This document shows, piece after piece, positions 1-6,234 of a stretch of DNA of 10,064 nucleotides. The number at the start of each line of letters is the position of its first letter. The first letter of the stretch is position 1. This DNA is from an uncultured Chitinophaga sp. (lineage in GTDB: Bacteria > Bacteroidota > Bacteroidia > Chitinophagales > Chitinophagaceae). The notes below the pieces were generated by a model that saw only the letters and a program-made list of their open reading frames with translations, ran no database searches and was not told where the DNA came from. The position numbers and the translations under genes were made by a program. The stretch lies in NCBI RefSeq assembly GCF_937874145.1, contig NZ_CALNBI010000222.1, forward strand, positions 1-10,064. The letters are read 5' to 3'.

Positions 1-108
1 TGGCCCGAAATCAGCGCGGTGGATAGACATATCGTACAATTTACGGCAAAACGGCCATTGGAAAGGTTTGTGAAGGAATTTAACAATTTCACAATGCAGA
101 ATGCCTAA
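1..108 (+). CDS. Possible C-terminal end of an unidentified upstream gene (partial)
   Basis: An open frame runs from the window edge (frame 1) for 35 codons to a TAA at 106-108. It would encode a basic, aromatic-rich tail containing FVKEFNNFTMQNA. I do not recognise a family. It lies on the same strand as the FGE gene and its stop is 13 bases before that gene's preferred ATG, as expected for the end of a neighbouring gene. Thirty-five open codons is short enough to occur by chance, so this may also be non-coding. Confidence 0.35.
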   Translation, partial: WPEISAVDRHIVQFTAKRPLERFVKEFNNFTMQNA

Positions 109-113
109 TTTTG
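106..113 (+). promoter_or_regulatory. Candidate Bacteroidota -7 promoter element before the FGE gene
   Basis: TAATTTTG matches the Bacteroidota sigma-factor -7 consensus TAnnTTTG at every defined base, and is followed by C as is common. I see no convincing TTG-type -33 element at the usual spacing of about 19-21 bases. Transcription would begin a few bases before the ATG at 122, giving an almost leaderless mRNA. The element overlaps the stop codon of the possible upstream gene. Confidence 0.35.
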
Positions 114-121
114 CAGTCATT

Positions 122-1171
122 ATGATCCGGAATCAGACATCAGCCATTATCATCGGCTGCGCCCTGCTGGCCTCCTGCCAGGCGCCCGCCGCCAAACAAC
201 CAAAACGGCCTAACGTCCCCCCCGCCATTGAAGCGCTCAATCCCATGGTACTCATCCCCGGCGGAACGTTCAGCATGGGCGCCGAAGACGAGACCGGCAT
301 GCCGGACGAATACCCGGTGCATACCGTCAAACTAGATTCTTTTTACCTCGACTCCCACGAAGTCACCAATGCCGAGTTCGCCGCGTTCGTGGCTGCCACC
401 GGGTATGTGACCACGGCCGAGCGCCCGATTTCGAAAGAGGAGCTGATGGCTTCGCTACCTCCCGGCGCCGAGGAGCCCGACAGCTCGATGCTGATCCCCG
501 GCTCGCTCGTGTTTGTGCCCACCACCGGGCCGGTCGACCTCCGCGACGTCCGCCAGTGGTGGAGCTTTGAACTGTACGCCGACTGGAAGCACCCCAAAGG
601 CCCGGAAAGCGATATCAAAGGCCTCGACAACCACCCGGTAGTGCATGTTTCCTGGGAAGATGCGCAGGCATACGCCAAATGGGCCGGCAAGCGCCTCCCT
701 ACTGAAGCGGAATGGGAATACGCCGCGCGCGGCGGCAGGAAAGGGGAACCTTATCCCTGGGGGACGGAAGAACCCCAGACCGGCAAACCGAAAGCCAACA
801 TCTGGAACGGCCGGTTCCCGTACGAAAACACGGAAACCGACGGATTCTACGCCACCGCTCCCGTCAAGTCTTTCCCGGCCAACGGCTATCAGTTGTTCGA
901 TATGTCGGGCAACGTCTGGGAATGGACGGCCGACTGGTACGACGCGCGCTCGTACTCTGCCGAACCTGCAGAAGCGCACAATCCCTCCGGCTCCAATACG
1001 CCCAACGACCCCGACGATCCTTCCAATCCCAAACGCGTGATCCGCGGGGGATCATTTATGTGCAGCGACGTGTATTGCCGCGGCTACCGTGTGACTGCCC
1101 GGATGAAAACGACCCCTTCTTCCGGCCTTTCGAACCTCGGCTTCCGTTGTGCGCGAAGCGTAAAGAAATAA
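122..1171 (+). CDS. Formylglycine-generating enzyme (sulfatase-modifying factor), lipoprotein
   Basis: Predicted to oxidise a cysteine in a sulfatase active-site motif to formylglycine, the maturation step of type I sulfatases. The FGE-sulfatase fold spans about residues 38-346 of 349. Visible landmarks are the opening MVLIPGGTFSMG, HPVVHVSWEDA, the KRLPTEAEWEYAARGG block, GNVWEW, and the C-terminal RGGSFMC-SDVY-C...SNLGFRCA. The two cysteines five residues apart (C314 and C319) match the copper-binding catalytic pair of true FGEs, which FGE-fold relatives such as GldJ/GldK lack. The N-terminus IIIGCALLASC is a lipoprotein signal with lipidated C19, so the enzyme should work in the periplasm or at a membrane surface. 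I prefer ATG 122 over ATG 101 because it gives a normal-length signal peptide and lies after the -7 element. No sulfatase gene is in the window, so the substrate is unknown. Confidence 0.93.
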   Translation: MIRNQTSAIIIGCALLASCQAPAAKQPKRPNVPPAIEALNPMVLIPGGTFSMGAEDETGMPDEYPVHTVKLDSFYLDSHEVTNAEFAAFVAATGYVTTAERPISKEELMASLPPGAEEPDSSMLIPGSLVFVPTTGPVDLRDVRQWWSFELYADWKHPKGPESDIKGLDNHPVVHVSWEDAQAYAKWAGKRLPTEAEWEYAARGGRKGEPYPWGTEEPQTGKPKANIWNGRFPYENTETDGFYATAPVKSFPANGYQLFDMSGNVWEWTADWYDARSYSAEPAEAHNPSGSNTPNDPDDPSNPKRVIRGGSFMCSDVYCRGYRVTARMKTTPSSGLSNLGFRCARSVKK

Positions 1172-1193
1172 AAAGCAGCCCGCAGGCTGCTTT
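1167..1193 (-). terminator. Intrinsic terminator for the minus-strand M56 gene
   Basis: A perfect 9-bp stem (AAAGCAGCC at 1172-1180 with GGCTGCTTT at 1185-1193) closes a 4-base loop. Read on the minus strand the stem runs into CTTTTTATTT, a good U-tract. It begins one base after the FGE stop codon and about 50 bases past the M56 stop. On the plus strand only three Ts follow, so it mainly serves the minus-strand transcript. Confidence 0.75.
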
Positions 1194-1205
1194 CCAGATA
1201 TCAAA

Positions 1206-1242
1206 GCAGGCTTCCGTGTAACGCGGAGGCCTGTCTTTTTTT
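1206..1242 (+). terminator. Intrinsic terminator for the FGE gene
   Basis: CAGGCTTCCG (1207-1216) pairs with CGGAGGCCTG (1224-1233) over 10 bp with one G-U pair and a 7-base loop, followed by TC and seven Ts (1236-1242). It sits 35 bases past the FGE stop. The T-run overlaps the stop codon of the convergent M56 gene, so the two transcripts end across each other. Confidence 0.8.
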
Positions 1243-3220
1243 ATTGTTTCACGATACGGGATGTCATGGTGGAACGATCGTGCGTTAAGTTGATGATGTA
1301 GGTGCCCGCGGGTTGGTTCGCCAGGTTGATCTGCTCTTTCTGGCTACCGCTCAGCCCGTTGATGGATTTATACCAGATCACCTTGCCGTTCATATCGGTA
1401 ACGCGGATGGCGCCTTTACCGGGCCTGCTGAGGCTGTAGGCGAAGTTCACCTGTCCGTCTGTCGGGTTGGGATAGTGTTCCGTCTGAACGCTCTGGCCGA
1501 TCGTCTGGCCGGTTTTCGAATAGCCCCTCATAACCAGCACGCTGTCACGCCGGGTCATTTCCGCTACTTTTTCCTCAAACATCCTGGTATACTCCTCGGG
1601 AGTGTACGGCGACCGGGCCTGGTTTTTCCTCACGGCCGACTGATGTTGATTTAAATGTTCATCCAGCGCGGATTCCATGTCACCAGCCTTTTCATACATT
1701 CTTCTTAGCTTATCAGTCGTATCGGTAACTACTGTAATCGTGCGGTATTCAGCCGGCGAGCCACGAAACCCGGTAACGGTTACCACTTTCAGGGAGTCTG
1801 GTTTGTGGATAAGTCTACCTTCCACCGTTCTGGCGCCTCGCTGCCAGGTGGGCTTGCCGGTTTTGGTGGTGATGATGATCACACCGTGCTCAGCGGCTTT
1901 TCCGTAAATGGCGGTAGCTCCCTGGTCTTTCAGCACGGTAACTGATTCGATATCACTGGCATTCATTTTGGCAAGGACATTGGCTGATCGGGGCATCACA
2001 TTGCCGTCCACTACGATTAACGGCGGATTCTCCGTAGGCCTTCCGATGATGATATTGGGTGTAGTGCTGGCAGATGTGTTGCTTTTTTGCCTATCTGATA
2101 CCACCACACCGGCGTAAGTCCCGGTCGTTGTAGCAGGCTCCCGCTGTGCGATCATCACGTCATAAGCCGGAATAACTGAACCGCTTGATCTTCTGAATGT
2201 ATCTGCCTGCCCGAACTTCCCATTAACGATTTTGAACGTATCTTTCCGGGCAGCTGCTTTTTCCACAACCGCCGTTTTTTCAGCGGGAACGGTATCCCGC
2301 TTTTCCGGCTTTTCGGGCACCAGTACAGTTCTCACCTCCTGGATGGCATCGGTAACGACGGCGCCGGCTTTGGTATAGTTGAGCGTGAGGAGCAGCCCGC
2401 AGACGATGCTGCACAAAACGCCGTAACGATACAGCTGGATGCCGGAGGTACGGGACTTATTCATCATAAAAATGCGATTTTTGATGTGGGATAAATTGAA
2501 GCTGTTGGTGATGCCGGCCGCGTATTGTGCCGCGTTCACCTGGATGAGGCTGTATTGGTATTCTTTCCGGTTGATGCCGCTGCGGAGGATGGACCTGTCG
2601 GCCAGGAACTCCAGGTTCTCGCGGATGGCGCTCTTCATGAGCCATGCACCTGGGTTGAACCAGTAAAATACATTGTTGACCTCACCCATCATGATATCGG
2701 CGGTATGCCATTCCTTTACATGCACCTGCTCGTGGCGCACGATGGAATATAGTTCGGAAGCCGAATGCAGCTCAGGATTGATATAGATTTTACGGAAGAA
2801 GGAAAACGGCGTCAGCGACCCCTTCATCCTGCGTACCTCCTGGCCGTACAGGCGGTCCGGCACCGTGCGAAGGTGCAGCACCAGCAACGAAACCAGCTGC
2901 ACGAGCAAACGGATAGCCATCACGGCCACGCCGGCCCAGAACGTCCATTCCACGAGCGTCCACACGGTGAAAGATTGCACCTGTTGCAGGGTGGTCCAAT
3001 CCGGAACGTAGGTGACCACCTGCTGGGCGAGCTTTTCATTCCGCGAAAAAAAATCGTTCACATCCACCAGCGGGAACATGGACGAAAAAGCGATCCCTCC
3101 CAGCAGGAAGAAACGGTTCAACGTGTAAAACGTCATCCTGCGGAGCCCCAGCCGGTAGGCGAGGTAAAACAGGCAAAGCGCAATATTGGCCTTCAGCAGA
3201 TAAATAAATAGTGCTGACAT
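1241..3220 (-). CDS. BlaR1-like M56 membrane metallopeptidase with SusC-type plug segment and T9SS-like tail
   Basis: Probable signal-transducing membrane protease that inactivates the BlaI-type repressor encoded just upstream. Hydrophobic segments lie at about 3-20, 34-51, 93-117 and 266-282. The M56 zinc motif is HEQVH at 163-167, followed by the family's conserved ENLEFLAD block at 201-208. Beyond the last membrane segment, about 375 residues should be periplasmic. They hold a Lys/Pro/Glu-rich stretch (about 300-330), a TonB-receptor plug segment like those of SusC/RagA proteins (about 400-456; LIVVDG, DIESVTVLKDQGATAIYG, GVIIITTKTGK), a charged, probably helical part (about 500-565), and an ending that resembles a type A T9SS sorting domain (583-659; YPNPTDG and PAGTYIINL). 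In BlaR1 the equivalent region holds the penicillin sensor; no penicillin-binding domain is visible, so the ligand is unknown. The gene starts 24 bp after blaI. Confidence 0.88.
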   Translation of the reverse strand: MSALFIYLLKANIALCLFYLAYRLGLRRMTFYTLNRFFLLGGIAFSSMFPLVDVNDFFSRNEKLAQQVVTYVPDWTTLQQVQSFTVWTLVEWTFWAGVAVMAIRLLVQLVSLLVLHLRTVPDRLYGQEVRRMKGSLTPFSFFRKIYINPELHSASELYSIVRHEQVHVKEWHTADIMMGEVNNVFYWFNPGAWLMKSAIRENLEFLADRSILRSGINRKEYQYSLIQVNAAQYAAGITNSFNLSHIKNRIFMMNKSRTSGIQLYRYGVLCSIVCGLLLTLNYTKAGAVVTDAIQEVRTVLVPEKPEKRDTVPAEKTAVVEKAAARKDTFKIVNGKFGQADTFRRSSGSVIPAYDVMIAQREPATTTGTYAGVVVSDRQKSNTSASTTPNIIIGRPTENPPLIVVDGNVMPRSANVLAKMNASDIESVTVLKDQGATAIYGKAAEHGVIIITTKTGKPTWQRGARTVEGRLIHKPDSLKVVTVTGFRGSPAEYRTITVVTDTTDKLRRMYEKAGDMESALDEHLNQHQSAVRKNQARSPYTPEEYTRMFEEKVAEMTRRDSVLVMRGYSKTGQTIGQSVQTEHYPNPTDGQVNFAYSLSRPGKGAIRVTDMNGKVIWYKSINGLSGSQKEQINLANQPAGTYIINLTHDRSTMTSRIVKQ

Positions 3221-3244
3221 AAGAGCGATTTATAGTTGCTGCAA

Positions 3245-3601
3245 TTATTTTTCTTCGATCATGCGGATGATTTCCTTTAAGTCATCCGGGCTGATTTTTT
3301 TATCCTTCGCGAAAAACGTTACGAGGTCTTTGTAAGAATTCTCGAAATAATCTTTCACGAAACTGTTCATAAACTTCTTGGCATATTCGTCTTCCGCGAT
3401 GGTCGGCGAATACTCATACACATTTCCGATCTTCTTCGCGTCCACAAAACCCTTCTTCTCCAGGTTCTTGATGGTAGAGGCGAGTGTAGTATACGGCGGA
3501 ATCGGTTCCGCATGCGATTCCAGGAAATCCTTGACGAATCCCTTCCCCGCCTTCCAGATAGCCTGCATTGCGGCTTCTTCTTGTTTGGTCAACTTTTCCA
3601 T
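3245..3601 (-). CDS. BlaI/MecI/CopY-family winged-helix transcriptional repressor
   Basis: A 118-residue protein with the family layout: an N-terminal winged helix (about 3-70; LTKQEEAAMQAIWKAGKGFVKDFLE, PPYTTLASTIKNLEKKGFV, then the wing GNVYEYSPTIAEDEY) and a helical C-terminal dimerisation part (about 72-118). Family members bind inverted repeats as dimers and are cleaved or inactivated when the partner M56 membrane protease is triggered. That partner is encoded 24 bp downstream. The start ATG has a modest purine-rich GGAAAA before it. Likely targets are the paired dyads at 4876-4912; this is inference. I leave the symbol empty because no beta-lactamase is present and the inducing signal is unknown. 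Confidence 0.92.
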   Translation of the reverse strand: MEKLTKQEEAAMQAIWKAGKGFVKDFLESHAEPIPPYTTLASTIKNLEKKGFVDAKKIGNVYEYSPTIAEDEYAKKFMNSFVKDYFENSYKDLVTFFAKDKKISPDDLKEIIRMIEEK

Positions 3602-3637
3602 ACATTTTCCATTTGATGCGACGACTTGTACTACGAA

Positions 3638-3649
3638 TGCGACGTCGCA
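3638..3649. promoter_or_regulatory. Perfect 12-bp palindrome upstream of the BlaI-family gene
   Basis: TGCGACGTCGCA is a perfect palindrome in the 132-bp gap between the carboxypeptidase-like gene and blaI, 37 bases before the blaI start. Half-sites resembling those at 4876-4912 occur singly nearby (TACGA at 3632-3636, TCGTA at 3666-3670) but do not form the same dyad. No CAAAnnTA (minus-strand TAnnTTTG) exists in the gap, so no standard promoter for blaI is visible. It may be a secondary operator or chance. Confidence 0.3.
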
Positions 3650-3733
3650 GTGATCTGTTCACTTGTCGTATTTGTGTTGATGCTCTGTTTATCCTTCGCT
3701 ATACCCGTTGGCTATAATGCGCTCCCAGCTGCC

Positions 3734-4873
3734 TCACAGCCGGTAATCCAGCGGCAACATAACGGCCAGCTTTTCCCAGCCCCAGTAATTCTCAAATATC
3801 ACGTTCATTGGCGCTTCCAGGTTGCCATTACGGTCGACCCGCACTTCCGGCTCCAGCAGCCGCATGATCGACGTCTGCGGGCCCGCCCTTTCGTTCGATC
3901 GCAGGTACTTCTGGATGTACAATTGCTCCTCTTTCTCCTTGCTGTACACTACGTACAACAAATCCGGGAACCGCAGCACATATCCATCCGCCCGCTTATG
4001 CAACACACTGTCCGCCGGCCACTCCTGCCGCGACAGGAAACTCACGTTCCGCGAAAACATCGGGCTTTTGATGATCTGCATCACCGAATCCGGCGGCGCA
4101 TCTATAACTACACCTTTATCCTTCTGCACCCGCTTGAGCCTGCGCATCGTATAACCATCCTCCCGCTGCGTTCCCGCAATCAGGCTGCGGAAAAACTGGA
4201 GCGACGAGCCTCTGTACGCATCTCTCCGGTTCTGCTCCCACCGCTTGCGCTGCACCTTATTGCGCGGCTGCATCGGCAAAAACAATGGGTTCCCATAATA
4301 CATCGAGTAACCGGAACGCGGATTGTACTCGAAATGCTGCAACAGAAACCGGATGTTATATCCCAACGCTTCATTCCTGATCTCCAGGAAATCACCCGCC
4401 TTCGCCCGTAATATCTCCCGCGCAATATCCGGCTCAAACTCCACAATATCCGGGTTCATCAGCTTACATTCCTTCGCAAACGCACCCTCACCAATAAATA
4501 TTTTCTTAAACATCGCCAGGTAAAACTCCCGGTCCTTATCCGGCCGCACCACCTGCTCCTTCAACATCCCGGGCTTCTCCTTCAATACAAATTGCAATGT
4601 TTGCCCCTCTTCCAACTGCACCGGATGCACCTGCGATTCATAACCCAAATACGAAACAATCACCTCATACCAACCCGGCGGTATATTCCGGATGACATAC
4701 CCGCCCGATTCATCCGATCGCGCACCCATCGTCGTCTGGTTCAAAAAAACACTCGCAAAAGGAAGCGGCTTGCCATTACCGTCTTTCACCGTCCCCTGCA
4801 GGACAATTCCCGTTTGCGCACAAACATAGCCAGCCAAACAAATTAGTATAGCGAATAAGAGAATTCTCTTCAT
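3734..4873 (-). CDS. Secreted carboxypeptidase-regulatory-like domain protein, function unknown
   Basis: A 379-residue exported protein. A Sec signal peptide (1-19, ending YVCA before Q20) is followed by a carboxypeptidase D regulatory-like beta-sandwich (about 24-100; GTVKDGNGKPLPFASVFLN, SDESGGYVIRNIPPG, SYLGYES). The rest (about 115-379) matches, by pattern, a Bacteroidota family in which this domain precedes an uncharacterised region, with FKKIFIGEGAFAKECKLMNP, LGYNIRFLLQHFEY and RWEQNRRDAYRGSSLQFFRSL as landmarks. No catalytic motif was recognised, and no beta-barrel, so it is not a TonB receptor. It lies directly upstream of the BlaI/M56 pair on the same strand and has two strong dyads at its promoter, so it is probably an output of that regulator, or part of the same operon. 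Its stop TGA is at 3734-3736; no terminator follows. Confidence 0.85.
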   Translation of the reverse strand: MKRILLFAILICLAGYVCAQTGIVLQGTVKDGNGKPLPFASVFLNQTTMGARSDESGGYVIRNIPPGWYEVIVSYLGYESQVHPVQLEEGQTLQFVLKEKPGMLKEQVVRPDKDREFYLAMFKKIFIGEGAFAKECKLMNPDIVEFEPDIAREILRAKAGDFLEIRNEALGYNIRFLLQHFEYNPRSGYSMYYGNPLFLPMQPRNKVQRKRWEQNRRDAYRGSSLQFFRSLIAGTQREDGYTMRRLKRVQKDKGVVIDAPPDSVMQIIKSPMFSRNVSFLSRQEWPADSVLHKRADGYVLRFPDLLYVVYSKEKEEQLYIQKYLRSNERAGPQTSIMRLLEPEVRVDRNGNLEAPMNVIFENYWGWEKLAVMLPLDYRL

Positions 4874-4875
4874 AA

Positions 4876-4892
4876 TTACGACACTATCGTAA
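4876..4892. promoter_or_regulatory. Operator-like inverted repeat 1, TTACGA-N5-TCGTAA
   Basis: TTACGA (4876-4881) and TCGTAA (4887-4892) are perfect inverted copies separated by 5 bases. The dyad is in the 5' untranslated region, two bases before the ATG of the carboxypeptidase-like gene. Its core TACGA-N5-TCGTA is shared exactly with the neighbouring dyad, with the half-sites spaced at nearly 10-bp steps. Such paired dyads suit binding by two repressor dimers on one face of the helix. The BlaI-family protein encoded downstream is the obvious candidate. Confidence 0.65.
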
Positions 4893-4893
4893 A

Positions 4894-4912
4894 TCTACGA
4901 AAGATTCGTAGA
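4894..4912. promoter_or_regulatory. Operator-like inverted repeat 2, TCTACGAA-N3-TTCGTAGA
   Basis: TCTACGAA (4894-4901) and TTCGTAGA (4905-4912) are perfect 8-bp inverted copies around AGA. The CTAC...GTAG flanks recall known BlaI/MecI operators, whose half-sites contain TACA/TGTA or CTAC/GTAG. The dyad begins 5 bases past the -7 element at 4917-4924 and so covers the expected transcription start, an arrangement typical of repression. Confidence 0.7.
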
Positions 4913-4916
4913 AGAA

Positions 4917-4924
4917 CAAAATTA
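4917..4924 (-). promoter_or_regulatory. -7 promoter element for the carboxypeptidase-like/blaI/M56 module
   Basis: Read on the minus strand this is TAATTTTG, matching the Bacteroidota consensus TAnnTTTG at all defined bases. A -33 TTG is not evident at normal spacing. The start of transcription would be near 4911, giving a leader of roughly 38 bases filled by the two dyads. It lies just past the terminator of the preceding gene. Confidence 0.55.
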
Positions 4925-4951
4925 ATTTGTTGAAATTAGCCCGCACGGCAT

Positions 4952-4989
4952 AAAAAATAAAAAAACGGCCAGGTATCACTCCCGGCCGT
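4952..4989 (-). terminator. Strong intrinsic terminator after the TlpA-like gene
   Basis: On the minus strand a 9-bp GC-rich stem (arms 4981-4989 and 4965-4973, one G-U pair, 7-base loop) is followed by TTTTTT-A-TTTTTT. It lies 27 bases past the stop of the TlpA-like gene at 5016 and separates the his/TlpA transcript from the carboxypeptidase-like/BlaI module. Confidence 0.85.
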
Positions 4990-5015
4990 CCTTCAAAAAA
5001 CATATCGAAATCTTA

Positions 5016-6161
5016 TTAAGGAAGCAATTCCTCCAATTTCCTGCCCAGCTCCTCCGCGCGGAGGTTCTTCGCAATAATCTTACCCTCCGGGTCGATCAGC
5101 AGGTTCTGCGGAATCGCACGGATCCCATACAGCTTTCCCACCTCGTTCTTCCAACCCTTCAAATCCGAAACATGCGTCCAGGTAAGCTTATCCTGACGGA
5201 TCGCCTGCTTCCAGCGGTCCTGCTTTTCATCGAACGAAACACCCAGGATGGTGAACCCTTTATCCTTATACAACTCGAAAGCCTTCACCACATTAGGGTT
5301 CTCCGCACGGCAGGGGCCGCACCAGCTCGCCCAGAAATCCACCAGCACGTACTTCCCGCGGAAAGATGCCAGCGTCACCGGCGCACCGGTCGTATCGTTC
5401 TGCGAAAATTCCAGCGCAGGGTTCCCTACCGCCAGCTTTTTCGCCAACTCAACCCGGTATTCAAATTCCTTTGCAGAAGGATACCGGCGCACGGCTTTGG
5501 ACAACGACCGGAACAACGGTTCCGCCGTTTCCGGGTCCAGCTCATACCCCGCTACCTGGTTCAGCACAAACATCCCGATGGGCGAAGAAGGATTGTCTTT
5601 CAGGTATTTCTGCATGATAGCCGTCCGCGATGCGTCGATCTGCTCCAGGCGTGTTTCCGCCTTGCGCACCTTCGCGTCGTTTTTGGCTTCCCGCGCTTTG
5701 CGGTATTCGTTGTAAGCGTTTTCCTGGTCTTTTTCCACCGCGCGCAACAGCACGTTCAGGTCGTTGAACGCCTCCTGTTCCGATGTACCGTCGGCAGACG
5801 CCTTTTGATCCGGCGCCGGAACATGCACTTTGGTGGTGCCTTTCCCTATGAAAAGCATCGCTACTTCTTTCCTGCCGCCGGGATTTTCTTTCGAGACCGG
5901 AAGCACGGAAAACAGTTGTGCCTGCTGCGGCTCGGGAATCCGGCCCCTGAAGGTGAATTTGCCATCATCGGCCACGGCGCTGTCGATCACAAACTGACCG
6001 GAAATGCGCATCCTGAGGTAGAATTTGGTCGGAGAAGGCTGCTCTCCCACTGTGCCTGAAACGGTGAACGGGTAGGTCTTTATCTTTTCGTCGGGCTTAT
6101 CCTGTGCAAACAACATTGCAGCCGGGCTGAAAAGCATGGCTGCAAGTATCCATTTCTTCAT
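5016..6161 (-). CDS. TlpA-like periplasmic thiol-disulfide oxidoreductase with DUF4369-type N-terminus
   Basis: A 381-residue exported redox protein. The signal peptide covers about 1-19 (cleavage after MLFA). A beta-rich DUF4369-type region follows (about 30-115; FTVSGTV, FVIDSAVADDGKFTFRG), then a charged helical linker (about 128-190) and a C-terminal thioredoxin/AhpC-TSA domain (about 245-381). The active site is W280-C-G-P-C284 with the cis-proline at P351 (AIP). Relatives reduce or isomerise disulfides in the periplasm; the substrate cannot be told from sequence. It follows a close paralogue by 73 bp and ends at the terminator at 4952-4989. A weak promoter in the gap may add expression. 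Confidence 0.9.
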   Translation of the reverse strand: MKKWILAAMLFSPAAMLFAQDKPDEKIKTYPFTVSGTVGEQPSPTKFYLRMRISGQFVIDSAVADDGKFTFRGRIPEPQQAQLFSVLPVSKENPGGRKEVAMLFIGKGTTKVHVPAPDQKASADGTSEQEAFNDLNVLLRAVEKDQENAYNEYRKAREAKNDAKVRKAETRLEQIDASRTAIMQKYLKDNPSSPIGMFVLNQVAGYELDPETAEPLFRSLSKAVRRYPSAKEFEYRVELAKKLAVGNPALEFSQNDTTGAPVTLASFRGKYVLVDFWASWCGPCRAENPNVVKAFELYKDKGFTILGVSFDEKQDRWKQAIRQDKLTWTHVSDLKGWKNEVGKLYGIRAIPQNLLIDPEGKIIAKNLRAEELGRKLEELLP

Positions 6162-6185
6162 GATATTGACTGTTTAGATCTACCG

Positions 6186-6216
6186 CAAATTTCTCCAATC
6201 CGGGCCCCAAAAGCAA
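6186..6216 (-). promoter_or_regulatory. Weak candidate promoter between the two TlpA-like genes
   Basis: On the minus strand TTG (6216-6214) is followed after exactly 20 bases by GAAATTTG (6193-6186), one base off TAnnTTTG. Spacing fits the Bacteroidota -33/-7 rule. It lies about 25 bases before the ATG of the downstream gene (start 6161). It would allow that gene to be expressed apart from the his operon. Confidence 0.3.
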
Positions 6217-6234
6217 GCCCTAATTGATAAGCGG

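Noticed and set aside
101..121. ATG 101 as the FGE start
   Set aside because: It adds seven residues before a standard lipoprotein signal and would place the -7 element inside the coding region.
122..1171. FGE-like protein as a gliding protein GldJ/GldK
   Set aside because: It keeps both catalytic cysteines and the full C-terminal FGE signature, which the gliding proteins lack, and no gld genes are nearby.
1241..3220. M56 protein as a TonB-dependent receptor or a T9SS-secreted protein
   Set aside because: There is no beta-barrel and no cleavable signal peptide; the membrane segments and HEQVH motif place it with BlaR1-like inner-membrane proteases.
3718..3741. Hairpin at the end of the carboxypeptidase-like gene as a terminator
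   Set aside because: The short 7-bp stem around the stop codon is not followed by a T-run on the minus strand, so read-through into blaI is expected.
3626..4411. Plus-strand 261-codon open frame opposite the carboxypeptidase-like gene
   Set aside because: It is antisense to a well-supported exported protein, its product is rich in His/Arg/Gln with no recognisable domain, and it has the look of a GC-rich shadow frame.
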